Assembly: GCF_950295315.1 (NCBI RefSeq)
Contig: NC_080164.1
Span: forward strand, 110,070,447 to 110,134,446
Source: Erinaceus europaeus
Lineage: Eukaryota > Chordata > Mammalia > Eulipotyphla > Erinaceidae
Direction of reading: 5' to 3'
DNA length: 64,000 nucleotides
Shown here: positions 20,191 through 31,608 of the stretch, in pieces
Position numbering within the stretch: position 1 is the stretch's first letter
Layout: each line of letters opens with the position of its first letter
Translations under genes and position numbers: made by a program
Notes under the pieces: model-generated
What the model saw: only the letters and a program-made list of their open reading frames with translations
The model's database searches: none
Told to the model about the DNA's origin: nothing

Positions 20191-21180
20191 AGTGATCTCT
20201 ATTAGGAACAACACAATAGAACCCTTTGTGGGCTCTCATACGACCTTGCCCTCCACTTGGATCAACAACAGTAGAGAATGTTTCATCCTATGAAGGGAGG
20301 TTAGACAACATACTCTGTGCTATGCCTGAGGAAGATGGGTCTTGATATTGGGGCAGCTTGGAATGTTCCTACTCATTACCACTGAATGTGAGCTCAGATC
20401 TACAGGGATACAGAGGTCACATAGGCTCCTAAGCCGAATATGGGTCCCAGAAAAATCAAATCGATGGGGTTTACATTCAACAACATTTGTACACCTTTCC
20501 CATATTTGGGAGCTACTCTCTTCCCTGATCCAGCTTTCTGTTGCTTTTCCAGCCATGACATCATCTCCCCAGACAGGAACTTGGATCCACCTGCATATCA
20601 GATTTCAGGCTCAGGGGAAAAAAAAAAAAAACTAGTATAGCCGCAGGCCCTTTGAAATAGATCTAAAATAGGCCTACTAGCTATCTACAAAAGGGAGACC
20701 CTCTAACTCTTTATCGACAGTATTCCAGCCTTTAGGTTCATGATTAGTCAACAATTTGTTTGGCTTTATATGTTAACTCTTTTTTCAGCCACCAGGTTCC
20801 AGATGCTAGCAAGATGCCAACAAGACTTTCCTGGACAGACAACCTCAACAATGTGTCCTGGAGCTCTGATTCCCCAGACCCCTTCCCCACTAGGGAAAGA
20901 GAGACAGGTTGGAAGTATGAATCGACCTGTCAATGCCCATGTTCAGCAGGGAAGCAATTATAGAAGCCAGACCTTCCATCTTCTGCATCCCACAATGACC
21001 TTGGGTCCATACTCCCAGAAGGATATAAAGAGTAGGAAAGCTCTCAGGGGGAGGGGATGGGATACAGACTTGTGGTGGTCGGAGTTGTGTGGAATTGTAC
21101 CCCTCTTATCCTATGGTTTTGTCACTGTTTCCTTTTTATAAATAAAATACAAATAATAAATAAATAAAGCATTCTTCAAA
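20191..21180 (+). mobile_element. L1-3U repeat, downstream part with A-rich end
   Basis: 'atgattagtcaacaatttg', 'gccaccaggttccagatgc', 'aatgtgtcctggagctc', 'gaagcaattatagaagcc', and the terminal 'ggagttgtgtggaattgtacc' followed by AATAAAATAC. The A-tract near 20620 and the unmatched 20191-20600 part may belong to a separate insertion. Confidence 0.55.
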
Positions 21181-21181
21181 A

Positions 21182-21350
21182 AAAGTTGACTTAAGGGGCC
21201 TGGGTTGATTGTATTGGTTGCATATGTTACAGGGCACAAGGGCCTGCATTCAAGTCCTCAGTGCCCAACTGTGTGGAAAGCATCAGAAGTGGCAAAGCAG
21301 TACTGCACGTGTCTCTTCCTCCTCTCTCTATCACTCTTATCCCTCTGCGA
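21182..21350 (+). mobile_element. SINE-2 variant, second of a duplicated pair
   Basis: Shares with 18684-18874 the flank, head and atypical body 'catcagaagtggcaaagcag'; shorter by a few bases in the head. Confidence 0.75.
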
Positions 21351-21352
21351 TT

Positions 21353-21530
21353 TCAGAGACAGCCATAAATCAAGAGGAAGGGAAATATAATGAGACTGAT
21401 AGAGAGAAACCTGCAACCCTGCTTCACCGTAGTGAAGTCTTCCTCCTGTAGGTGGGGAGTAAGGAATTGAACCTAAGTCATCACACACTGTAAAATGTGC
21501 ATTTAATCAGGTATGCCATCTCTTGCCCCC
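21353..21530 (-). mobile_element. SINE-2, reverse orientation
   Basis: 'cctcctgtaggtggggag', 'gaattgaacctaagtca' and a reversed head. Confidence 0.7.
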
Positions 21531-21668
21531 CTATATAAAATATTTTTAAAGTTAATTTAATATAGGGATCAAATTGCACAAGTGTCAATACAATTTTTGT
21601 CCCTGAAGTTTCTTTTTGATTCCAAACTATAACCTGCAATTCATTTCTCTTTGAAATGTGTTTCTTTT

Positions 21669-21862
21669 AAAATTATCTTTATTTATTGGATAGAGACAAC
21701 TACTAATCAAGAGGGAAGGACAAGAGAGAGAAGGAGAGAGACACTTGTAACACTGCTTCACCATTTGCAAAGCTTTCACCCTGTAGGTGGGGACCAATGG
21801 CTCAAACTTCCTTGTGCATTATAATCAGTGTACTCAACCAGGTGTGTCACCACTTGGCCCTT
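21669..21862 (-). mobile_element. SINE-2, reverse orientation
   Basis: 'tttatttattggatagagac', 'ccctgtaggtggggaccaa', and a reversed head ending 'ccacttggccc'. Confidence 0.8.
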
Positions 21863-22561
21863 CCATTTCTCTTTTTTAAAGATTGCTTTGGTGTGCCTTT
21901 GTGGTAGTAAAGGACTTTTAAAAAAATTAATATAGTTTAAAATTTGGCAATTAGATTTAAATTTCTGACGTATTCTCAGGCTAATTTAATGGAACTATTA
22001 TCTTATAATGCACTACATTTTTCTTTGCATCACAATAAGAAGCATATAATACAGAATGTTAGCACTTTAGTGAAACTGACATTTAGGTCTATGGCAATAA
22101 TGTCAACTTGAGGCCTTTGCTATAGAATTCACTATGGCATCCATCAAAAGTACTGAGTTCATGACGGACCACCACCTGAGTCTATCACTTTACTAGAGAT
22201 TACAAAGGGGTAATTTTTCTAATCCTATATTGCCTCTGTATCTGAGAAATCAACTCTACAAAATAAACTATCTTTTCCCTCAAAACTTTATTTTATAATG
22301 TATAAAATCTAGACATTTCAAAAGTATATAGCCTAAGCAAGACAAATACTTGATTTTTTCCTCTGTAATCATCTATGAAAATTTACATAGACTTCCTACT
22401 CCTACACTGTTATTTAGCTATAGATCCCCAGTCTAAGATTTAAGAGTAAAAATCTACAATTATTCTTCTTCAAAATCGAATTGAAGTTGTAGCGAAGTTT
22501 TAATTAACTCTGAGCATGCTCACTACCAATGAGTTAAGTAGATTCTCCTGCTCAATAAATT
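21863..22561. other. AT-rich unique DNA
   Basis: No repeat or gene recognised. Confidence 0.45.
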
Positions 22562-22764
22562 TTTGTATTATCTTTATTTATTTATTGGATGGAGACAGCC
22601 AGAAATGTAGAGGGATGGGGGGGTGGGGAGAGAGAGGGAGAAAGACAGAGACACATCTGCAGCACTGCTTCACCACTCTCAAAGTTTTCCCCATGCATGT
22701 GGGAACCTAAGTCCTTGTACATTGTAACAACTGCACTGAACCATAGCACTACCACCCAGTCACT
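22562..22764 (-). mobile_element. SINE-2, reverse orientation
   Basis: 'tttatttattggatggagac', G-rich body, 'gcagcactgcttcaccactc', and a reversed head. Confidence 0.75.
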
Positions 22765-23080
22765 CTATTCAATATTGTTTACCAATGACCATCACATGAG
22801 ATTTTAGAACTCTGGCCTCTCTTTACTTACAACTCCACATAGATGCTGAAATATAATGGTCTGAGGTACAGAATCTGATGGCAGCATTACAGTTTAAAAT
22901 GCTTAAATCTTTCAACAGTCACCCAAAGCCTGAAGACAAAATCAGAGCAAAGTTCATCAAGGCCCATCACCAGACACTTGGTCAGTGGCACTGCTTACAA
23001 CCTCTACTGGGTTCCTTAGTTATGTCTGCTAATCTGAATTTAGACACACATGCATACAGGTACAGATATAGATATATGTA
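22765..23080. other. Unique DNA
   Basis: Nothing recognised; short 'acagatatagatata' stretch at the right end. Confidence 0.4.
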
Positions 23081-23277
23081 AGGGGCCAGGCAGTATTGTG
23101 CTTGGTAAAGTTCACATTATAGTGCCAGGTTCAAGCCCCCAGTCCCCACCTGTAGGGGAAAGCTTTGCAAGTAGTGAAGCATTGCTGCAGGTATCTCTCT
23201 CTCCCACTCTATCTCCTCCCTCCTCCAATTTTTCTCTGTCTCTGTCCAATAATAAATAAGTAATATAGTTTAAAAAC
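23081..23277 (+). mobile_element. SINE-2
   Basis: 'ggggccaggcagtattgtgc', 'ggttcaagcccccagtcccc', body and AATAAATAAG tail. Confidence 0.85.
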
Positions 23278-23286
23278 TAGTATTAT

Positions 23287-23580
23287 GGGTGTTAGGTGGT
23301 AGTCCAGTGGGTTACGCACATGTGGGGCAAAGGGCAAGGACCAGCATAAGGATCCCGGTTCGAGCCCACAGCTCTCCACCTCAGGGGAGTCGCTTCACAG
23401 ATGGTAAAGCAGGTCTGCAGGTGTCTATCTTTCTCTCTCATTCTCTGGTTTCCCCTCCTCTATCCATTTCTCTCTGTCCTATCTAACAACAATGACATCA
23501 TCAACAACAACAAAAACTACAGCATCAATAAAACAACAAGGGCAACAAAAGGGAAAATAAATAATAAAAATTTTTAAAAA
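23287..23580 (+). mobile_element. SINE-1
   Basis: Directly behind the previous SINE. Complete head, 'cggttcgagccc', body, and 'caacaagggcaacaaaaggg' tail. Confidence 0.9.
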
Positions 23581-24359
23581 GAAAACAAAACACCTAGATG
23601 TATGTAATCTCTAGGTCAGGAAGCCTCAGTCGCTTTATTTGAGTTTTTCAAATAAATATTCTGTGACCCCAAAGTCACCTGTTTAAAGATGTCTTCTCTC
23701 ATCTTGGATAAAGAGAAGCATTCCGATCTGTGTTTATCCCTAGACAGTCTTTAGGCAGACTCTGTACCTGTTCTGTGGCTGAATGATTTATGTCCCTGTC
23801 TGTCTCTCAGTAGACCTCTTCGGAAGCATGGATGACACCCTTACTGCGCGATGCTTTCGGTGTGTGTATGATCGGGATGAGCCCAACTGGTCCTGTGACA
23901 CACCTTGAGCTGGTGCTTCCTTCATGTCTACTTAGTAAGACCCCCTTAGGCTCAGCAGTGGCTTCTGATTTTCCCTCTCTTTACTCACACCCAACTGAGA
24001 CAAAGAAGGAGAGATAAGCCTCTTGCCTTCCTGCCAGACCCCTTAGGCCTAAGATAAGATTGCTAGTCATCAGACCCCAATGGAAAAAAATCTCTAGAAC
24101 ATCCCTGCAGAAGCCTACAGTCATCATGGGGGGACAGTAAGAATGTCCACCACTACATACTACCTATAACAAACAGGTCCTTCTCTCTCCCCAAACAGTG
24201 ATTCAACGACCCCATCTGAGCATGTCTGAGGTTCCATCCCTGCCAACACATGGGAACAACAAAGATAACTCTGAAGGTGGAGGAGTTGGGCTGTGCTTGC
24301 TTTCTTACTCACCACCACCACCCCATCTCTATTTCACTAAAAAAAAAAATTGGTAGGTA
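23581..24359. other. Unique DNA, moderately GC-rich, possible old LTR
   Basis: Unlike most unique DNA here it keeps several CpGs (for example around 23820-23880). AATAAA at about 23650 and a pyrimidine-rich middle are LTR-like but I cannot define ends. A 61-codon frame inside is unrecognised. Confidence 0.3.
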
Positions 24360-24450
24360 GGGGGGAGTTAGGCTAAATAGTTGGCGCAATGCTAATTCTC
24401 ATGCTCTAGAACATAGGTTCAATATCTGGAACCATACTAAGAACCAACAC
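24360..24450 (+). mobile_element. SINE-4-like fragment
   Basis: 'ggctaaatagttggcgcaat' and 'agaacataggttcaatatctgg'. Confidence 0.45.
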
Positions 24451-24542
24451 AACAAAACTACACAATTAATATACATATGCCAATAACCCAACAAATGAGG
24501 TTTAATTAACCAAGATAATCTCTGTGGTAAATGTATTGTTCT

Positions 24543-24714
24543 CCCTTTTTAAAAAGTTTTTATTTATTTATTTTTCTTTCTTTCTTTCTTTTTTTTTATC
24601 AGAGCACTGCTCAGCTCTGGCTTATGGTGGTGCAGGGGATTGAACCTGGGACTTTGGAGCCTCAGGTGTGAGAGAGTCTCTTTACATAACCATTATGCTA
24701 TCTACCCTCCATCC
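24543..24714 (-). mobile_element. SINE-3, reverse orientation
   Basis: (TTTC)n tail, 'cagagcactgctcagctctgg', 'gagcctcaggtgtgag' and 'ccattatgctatctac'. A clean full-length copy. Confidence 0.8.
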
Positions 24715-24719
24715 CATTT

Positions 24720-24990
24720 TTCCAATTTGTTGCCCTTGTTTTTTATTGTTGTTGTAGTTATTATTGCTGTTGTTAACTGATGTCGTCGTTAGATAGGACA
24801 GAGAGAAATGGCAAGAGGAGGAGAAGACAGAGAGGGGGAGAGAAAGAGAGACACCTGCAGACCTGCTTCACTGCCTGTGAAGCGACTCCCCTGCAGGTGG
24901 GGAGCCTGGGGCTCAAACCTGGATTCTTATGCTGGTCCTTGTGCTTTGTGCTACATGAGGTTAACCTGCTGCTCTAGCACCGGACTCCCT
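24720..24990 (-). mobile_element. SINE-1, reverse orientation
   Basis: 'ttgttgcccttgtt' tail in reverse, 'cccctgcaggtggggagcc', and head ending 'gcaccggactccct'. Confidence 0.9.
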
Positions 24991-25099
24991 GCTCTCCCTT
25001 TTTATAGCCTATTGAAGTCTGGTTTTCTGGGTTTGTTTGTTTTTTTATTGTGTTTTGACATTGATGGGGTTTCATTGCTCCAGTACTACTTTTTGTGAG

Positions 25100-25206
25100 T
25101 GAAAAAGAGAGAGAGAGAGAGAGGAAGGAAGAGAGAGAGGGAGAGGGAGAGGGAGAGGGAGAGGGAGAGGGAGAGGGAGAGGGAGAGGGAGAGGGAGAGG
25201 GAGAGA
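25100..25206 (+). repeat. GA and (GAGGGA)n purine repeat
   Basis: A GA-rich start is followed from about 25136 by a hexamer array of roughly eleven units; pure purine on the plus strand. Confidence 0.95.
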
Positions 25207-25691
25207 GATTGAGACTACAGCACCAAAGGTGAGGTGGGTCATACTCATCACGAGGTGCACATGACTATGGAATCTCCCAATATTGAGATTTTTTCTTTTT
25301 TTTTTTAATTGTCTAAAAGAATTCAGTCCAATCAATCCAAGTTTTCTTTTCAGAGTAGAACCGCTGATTATGTCATTATTCCCTCACCTTTTGTCTCTCT
25401 TGCCAATTAGGCTGAGAGGGCTTATTCAGCCACTTTCACCATATATTTTAATAACAATCAAACTTGTACTCAGATTATAAGGAACATATCTCTTTGTACT
25501 ATCTTTAGTATCATCGATGACATTATTTACAATAAAAGGTACTGTCAAGAGACTAAGACTCAAGTACTATAACCAGGTTCTAGTGCAGAAAAGGCAGACC
25601 AGCTACTATGTTGTCAGCAAGCAAGGGTATTCCCTTCTAAAATGGAGAAAAATATTTTCTGAATAATATGCTTATTTAGTAAAATTAGCAG
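25207..25691. other. AT-rich unique DNA
   Basis: Nothing recognised. Confidence 0.4.
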
Positions 25692-25905
25692 ATTAAGTGG
25701 TCCAGGCAGTGGTGCACTTGGTTGAGTGCACATATTATGGTGCTTGTAAGGTCTCAGGTTCAAGCCCCTGGTCCCACCTTCAGGGGGAAAGGCTTCACAA
25801 GTGATGAAGCAGGTTTGTAGGGGTCTATCTCTCTCACTCTCTATCTCCCCCTCCTCTCTCTGTTTCCCTCTGTCTCTATGCAGTAATAAATAAATAATAT
25901 TTTTA
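25692..25905 (+). mobile_element. SINE-2
   Basis: 'ggtccaggcagtggtgcac', 'ggttcaagcccctggtccc' and AATAAATAAAT tail; flanks 'ttagcagatta' and 'ttagtagattg' look like an aged target duplication. Confidence 0.85.
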
Positions 25906-26705
25906 AAGTTAGTAGATTGATGATATACACAGTGTAAACACAGCTGGAAAGGACTGACCTCACGGAAATGCATCTACTCTGTGGTTACCTATTCAATTCT
26001 GAATTCTTGTGAAATGCTTTAAAACTGCATTCAAACCTAATAAAGATCTTGCAGCTTTGTCATCTACTGCTAACATACCGAATTAGAAAAGTCCAGACAC
26101 TTGATATTTTTTTCTCTTTCACTTCTGTTTTTGGCATAGCAATCCTGATATAGAGTAGGTAGTCATAATGTTCTCCCTTATAAATGAATTTGGAAATATT
26201 CACTCAATACATTGGCTATTTCAGTATCTTGGATGACTCTCTCTCTCCCATTATAATTTCTAATGCTATCTTTTTCTTCTTCCAGCTACCTCATCTGATA
26301 CAAAGTTGAGAAAAAAATAACTATGAATATGTTCAAGCAGTCTTGTTCTTTATACATATATACATGCATGTATAAGTTCACATACACAAGTAATATATAA
26401 TTATGTTAATTCTAGTTTCTGAATCCCCATGTAACAAATCTAACAGTCACGATAACTTCTAATTTTCTATCCACATGACTGAAAATGTTATTTCTTAAAT
26501 TTGTTCCTTGTTCAGTTCACTTTCACTGGTGCAATAATGGGAGCAGAATCATCACTGAACTAATTCTTTATTCACATTCTAAGAGGCCCAGAAAGCTTGC
26601 TTCTCTTTATCACTGCAGTAAGTGCAGAGATTCCTTTCAGAATGACAGACTGGAACCACACCTTCCTCTCTCAGCTTCCTGCCATGCTTCACAAAAAGGT
26701 TGCTT
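25906..26705. other. AT-rich unique DNA
   Basis: No repeat, RNA gene or convincing exon seen. A 129-codon frame at 26485-26874 runs into the following SINE and is not credible. Confidence 0.45.
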
Positions 26706-27008
26706 TTTATTTTTTTTTCTGCCTCCAGGGTTATCACTAGGGCTCAATGCCTGTACTACTAATCCACTGCTCCTGGAGGCATCTTTTTTCTACTGTTTTT
26801 GTTGCTGTTATTGTTGTTGGAAAGGAAGAGTGAAACTGAGAGAGATGGGGAAGGCAGAGAGGAGAGAAAGATAGACACCTGCAGACCTGCTTTACCACTC
26901 AGTGATCCCCCTGAAGGTGGAGGGCTGGGGGGTCGAACTGAGATTCTTACACCAGTCCTTGTGCTTCTCACAGTGTGCATTTAACTGGGTGTGCTACTAC
27001 CTGGTCTG
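26706..27008 (-). mobile_element. SINE-1 with hairpin module, reverse orientation
   Basis: 'gcctccagggttatcacta' and 'tgctcctggaggcat' form the module; body and head follow. Confidence 0.88.
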
Positions 27009-27057
27009 CTCAAAGAAGGTTCTTATGGTTATTGTTAAGCCTTCCCCCCCCCCCCCA

Positions 27058-27927
27058 AGTTAATCACACTCTGATCCCTCCATGTAGACACATACTCACC
27101 TAGAAAAGTCAGGCAGAATGCCACTTTCAGTAGCAAGATCTCTGAAGATTAAAGCATTTCACATTTATCTATAGATGCAGATGAGACCAGTTGGGAAAGT
27201 GCTTAGTTTGGTTTAATGCTCCATTAACCTAACCCTGGGCTTACATTGTGGCTTGTTTTTTTAATTAGTGAATTTGTTTTTCTTCTTCTTCACTTTTTAA
27301 TGCTTTCCTTCAGATATAGGAGAATGACATCAGGAAGGATGTGGAAGACACAAATGAGAATAAAATCAATCACTCTTAATCATAACCATCAGGAATAAGT
27401 TAGTGCTTTTTTTCTTCTTTTTCTCACTTTTCAACACTTCTACCTTCCTTGTTTTCTCTGACTTCCTTCCTTTCACCCACTGTCCTCCCCTTTCCCCTCC
27501 ACCACTTTCTTCCCTTCAACAATATAAGACATTCATTCTCCCTGAGTGTGGCACCTGATTATTAGAAACACTCATGAGCTTTCTGTAATCTTCACACAGA
27601 ACTCCATTACTCAACTTGAACAGCTTCTTCCTATATGGGGGAGGGGGGTGTCTCTGCTTACATCCAGGCTATTACAAATTAATTCTGGTGTTCTTCTGAA
27701 AACACAGAACTTCCCTTCCCCTTGCTTAAAAGTAAATGCCTCAATGCCCTGGAACTTCCCTTGTGTTCCCACTGGTAAGGAAAATAGCTTTCTACTTGTT
27801 CTCTATCTGGGACCAGATCAAACACTGTATATACACTTCTTTATAAAACTATTTCATTGTATCTTCTGGAATGTTGTTCATGGGAGTGCCCCCACATGCA
27901 ACCCTTTATAGCACAACCCCTTCACTG
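27058..27927. other. Unique DNA
   Basis: Follows a short poly(C) run. A pyrimidine-rich block lies at 27410-27530. A 121-codon frame at 27546-27911 has no recognisable motif. Confidence 0.4.
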
Positions 27928-28393
27928 TGGGGCCTTGCATAAGCCAAGGTCAAGTATGGCTAGGCCATCCAGGGGGGATCCCTGGATGCCTGGGAGTTAA
28001 AGGCCTTCTGTCAGTCTCCCCAGGGTTTTTTCACTTCTATGTGTTGAGCAAGAGGGAACCTGCTGAATGTGTCCCAGCCCCCTATGAGGCTCCTTCTTGT
28101 GCAAAGGCCCGCATCCCCTCTGTGCTAGCTGGAGGTTTTCACTTCCCCATTCTCCAAAGTAGCTTGACCACTTACCCAATGGTTACTGACCCTCATCATT
28201 TCTCTATCCCCTGCTGTCTTGACCTTGTAAGGTATCCTTTAACATTTCTGACCATATAAGGCTAGGCCATAGTCACCCTGTTCTCCCCCCTACCCCAACC
28301 TATAAAAACTTTTGCTTGCCATGCAATAAATGCGCTATTCATAGGCCAATAGCGTCCTGGGGTGATCCTTGGTTCCTTTCTTGCTGGGATCCA
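27928..28393 (+). mobile_element. Probable solo LTR or LTR fragment, ERV1-like
   Basis: A pol II promoter-like 'cctataaaaac' at 28300 is followed 20 nt later by AATAAA (28325-28330), the compact TATA-to-poly(A) spacing of retroviral R regions. Downstream 'cctttcttgctgggatccaca' followed by TGG resembles a U5 end and primer site. I did not find a clear target duplication, so the ends are tentative. Confidence 0.4.
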
Positions 28394-28681
28394 CATGGAA
28401 AGAACCCCAGCTCATACTCACCCCTGCTGCCCTTGATTTGACCTTTTCAGCCCCCTCCTCTGGTGCACAACAGAGTGAGTCAGCTGACTCAGTTGGATTG
28501 AGAAGCAGGGTCCTAATGAGGAACCATAAACTTCACTCCTATGGCTCCGTGGCTCAGATAAAAGGTGATAGAGAACTCAGTGCTGTTCAGGAAGAGACTC
28601 GTATTCCTATTCTTCCTACAGCATTCGGTGATGAAATGTTTGTTTATTGCCACCAGGTAATCACTGGGGCTTCCTCGTACT

Positions 28682-28908
28682 TATTTTTTTTTTAGTTTTT
28701 AATTATTATATATATTTATTTACTGGATAGAAATAGTCAGAAATCGATAAGCGAGGGGGAGATAGAGAGGGAGAGAAACACCTGCAACAGTGTTTCACCA
28801 TTCACAAAACTTTCCTCCTGCAGGTGGGGACTGGTGGCTTGAACTTGACTGGTGGTCCTTGCGCATTGTAACAGGTACGCTCAATCAAGCGCACCAACAC
28901 CCCCCATA
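28682..28908 (-). mobile_element. SINE-2, reverse orientation
   Basis: T-rich tail, 'ctttcctcctgcaggtgggg', and a reversed head. Confidence 0.75.
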
Positions 28909-29270
28909 CCCTCTATTTAACACATCATCTTGTCATAACCCCACTCTCACCCAAACTGCAAATCTGAGCTCTGAATTCATGCTAAATGCAACTATCTCCA
29001 CTTCCTCCTCCCCAAATTCTCTATATTTCTATTCAGAGTCTCTAATTATAGCTGGAACCTCCATATCAGCCACTCTGATAAGCAATATATGGTCTCTCTA
29101 ATATGGCTGTCTATCTCACTATTCCAGGAAATTATTATTGTGATTATTGTAGATTATTGTGATTATTGTAGATTATATGGCAAGAAGGAACCAAGGAATT
29201 TAATGGTTGACTTTATGATAGCAATATCCTTTTAAGCACCAAATAAGTCAGGCTTGTTAAAGCAGCACAA
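28909..29270. other. Unique DNA with a short tandem duplication
   Basis: 'attgtgattattgtagatt' occurs twice in tandem near 29138-29172; otherwise nothing recognised. Confidence 0.4.
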
Positions 29271-29280
29271 GGAAACTAAT

Positions 29281-29481
29281 CAAGGGGGCAGTACAGTGGT
29301 GGACCTGGTTAACTGCACATTGTACTAAGCACAAGGACCTATGCAAGGATATGGGTTCAAGCCTCTGACTCCCCACCTGCAGGAAGATGCTTCACAATTG
29401 GTGAAGGAGGTGTCTCTCTCTTTGTCTCTATCTCCCCACCCAATTTTTCTCTGTCTTATCCATTAAAATTAGGGAAAAGGG
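29281..29481 (+). mobile_element. SINE-1/2 type copy with short target duplication
   Basis: GGAAACTAAT flanks both sides (29271-29280 and about 29482-29491). The head has 'ggtggacctggttaactgc' and the body is shortened. Confidence 0.75.
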
Positions 29482-29699
29482 GGAAACTAATGAAGTCACT
29501 AGCCTTTTACTTTTCCTGTTGAATATTTACTTCTATTTTCTTCTGCAAGTATTCTAAGTTTCTGATTGCATACTGCAAAACAAACTCAGTAGTTCATTGA
29601 AAACTGTGTGTTCACAAGAAATACTTTCCCTTCATTCCCTTCTCTCCTCTCTCTCTCAATCTCTCTCTCTCTCTCTTTCTCTCCTGGGATGGTCACTGG

Positions 29700-30180
29700 T
29701 TCTAAGTACATGAAAATCAATCTACCATGCAGGTACAGCATGTTTGCTGTCAGACTCAGGCAAAAACTAGTAAAGTCCTGATGAAACATCAATAAATAAA
29801 TAAATAAATAAAAATAAAACTAGTAAAGTCATGGGCCCCTTGGAATATACCTAAAATAGTCCTACTACCTTTTTCCAAAATGGAGATCCCAAATCTTCAT
29901 CTGCAATATTCTTGCCTTTAGGTTTATGATTAGCCAACAATTTGTTCTGCTATATAGCTTAATGATTTTTCAGGCACCAAGTTGCAGATGCAACCATGAC
30001 ACCAACCTGCAGCCCTGCTTCACAGATCCTGAACCTTCCTCCCTTGTGCTTGGTAACTACTGCATCCTAAAAGGCATTCCATTGCCAGGTCTCAATATCC
30101 TGTCTTTCAATCTAAATATTTATGTGAAGATATGTTCATCTTTATAAAGTTCACAATGAAGATGCACTTCAGGTATACAT
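29700..30180 (+). mobile_element. L1-3U repeat, older subfamily, interrupted
   Basis: 'actagtaaagtcatgggcccc', 'aatagtcctactacc', 'gcctttaggtttatgattagcc' and 'caggcaccaagttgcagatg' match the 20.6 kb copy. It breaks off near 30010, where body-like SINE sequence may be fused. Confidence 0.5.
29778..29815 (+). mobile_element. 38-nt insertion with target duplication inside L1-3U
   Basis: AAAACTAGTAAAGTC occurs at 29763-29777 and 29816-29830. The inserted 38 nt is 'ctgatgaaacatc' plus an AATA-rich tail, so it looks like the extreme 3' end of a retrotransposon transcript. Confidence 0.7.
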
Positions 30181-30904
30181 ACCTAACCCATCTTCTATCA
30201 ACATTGCTCAGTGTTTCTGTTTTCTTTTATTCTCTCCCTTTGAGAATAGGAGAGAGGTGATCCTATTAAGGGGTTATGTGATTCTCCCTTTGCCCCACAG
30301 CCACCAGTGACAATTCTAGCACTTCCTGTAACTTCTGTTCATTTGCTATACCCAGTGATTGTTTTCTTTAAAAGCCTTCATTCGTATTGTTATTGTAGGG
30401 TCACCTAAAATTAGAGGGTAGGGATATTTGCAATATACTCTCTGTAACAACACATCCTTCACCTCATCTATTATCTACTTCATTCACCAACATGGCTCAC
30501 TTATGACTCAGGATGAACCTACCTTGACACATTACAATTGCTCAGGGCCCAGAGCTTCCCTTAAGGTTCGCTCTTTATGGTGACATTCCACTCGTGTGGA
30601 CAAATGGCTAATGAAAATACTCATCATTGTGTCACACAGGCTATTATTACTGCTCTAAATGTCCCTCCTTCCATCCCAATTCATCTGCCCCCTCACATCT
30701 CACTCAAGCAACAACTTAACTCCTTGTTGTCTCCATGGTTTTACTACTTTTAGCATGCCACAGAGTTGTAATCACAGAGCATATAGCTGTTTCACATGGG
30801 CTTCTTTCACTTAGTAATACGTATTTAAGTTTCTTTGTTTAATTTTCTTTGTGTAGTTTGATAGCAAATTTAATGTTTTATTTATTGAACAGTGCCACTT
30901 CCCT
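30181..30904. other. Unique DNA
   Basis: No repeat or gene recognised. Confidence 0.45.
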
Positions 30905-31190
30905 GCCCCCTCCCTTTTTTATTCCTCCGGTGTATGAGTCCACTGCTCCTGGCAGTCGGTTTTTTATTTTCCATTTTACTGGATAAGACAGAGAGCAACT
31001 GAGAGGGGAGTAGGAGAAAGAGAGGGAGAGAGGGAGAGAGAAACAGAGAAAGAGAGACACATGCAGATCTGCCTCAGTGCCTTTGAAGCGTCCCTGATAA
31101 AAGTGGGAATAGGGGCTCAAACTTGCATCTTTGCACAGGTCCTAGCACTTAGTACCACGTGCGCTTAAATGGGTGTGCCAAAGCCCAGAA
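30905..31190 (-). mobile_element. SINE-1 with module remnant, reverse orientation
   Basis: 'gagtccactgctcctggcag', purine-rich body, and head ending 'gtgccaaagcccag'. More decayed than most copies. Confidence 0.7.
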
Positions 31191-31227
31191 CCTAGCCATT
31201 TCTTAAAAATGTTATATTTTATAAGAG

Positions 31228-31228
<1 letters not shown>

Positions 31229-31271
<43 letters not shown>
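31229..31271 (+). repeat. (TG)n microsatellite
   Basis: About 20 TG units. Confidence 0.97.
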
Positions 31272-31608
31272 AGATAATTATCATTCCATCCTTCTTCAAT
31301 GAAGATCTGTTTTTTTGTTCTTTTTTTTCTATTGCTCCCATGTTGTACCATATGGAACCATGGGTATCATACATAAAATAAGAATAATTCATTTTTTAAT
31401 TTCTTTATTGGGGGATTAATGTTTTACATTTGACAGTAAATACAATAGTTTGTATATGCATAACATTTCTCAGTTTTCCTCATAACAATATAACCCTCAC
31501 TAGGTCCTTTGTCAGCCTTTTCCAGGACCTGTACTCCCAACCCCACCCCCCCCACACCCCCAATGCAGTCTTTTACTTTGGTGCAACACACCAATTCCAG
31601 TTCAGGTT

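Noticed and set aside
18930..21180. L1-3U family as an LTR retrotransposon
   Set aside because: Copies at 15772-16500 and 53293-53830 are 5' truncated, have A-rich ends and variable 12-15 nt target duplications, which fits LINE insertion rather than integrase.
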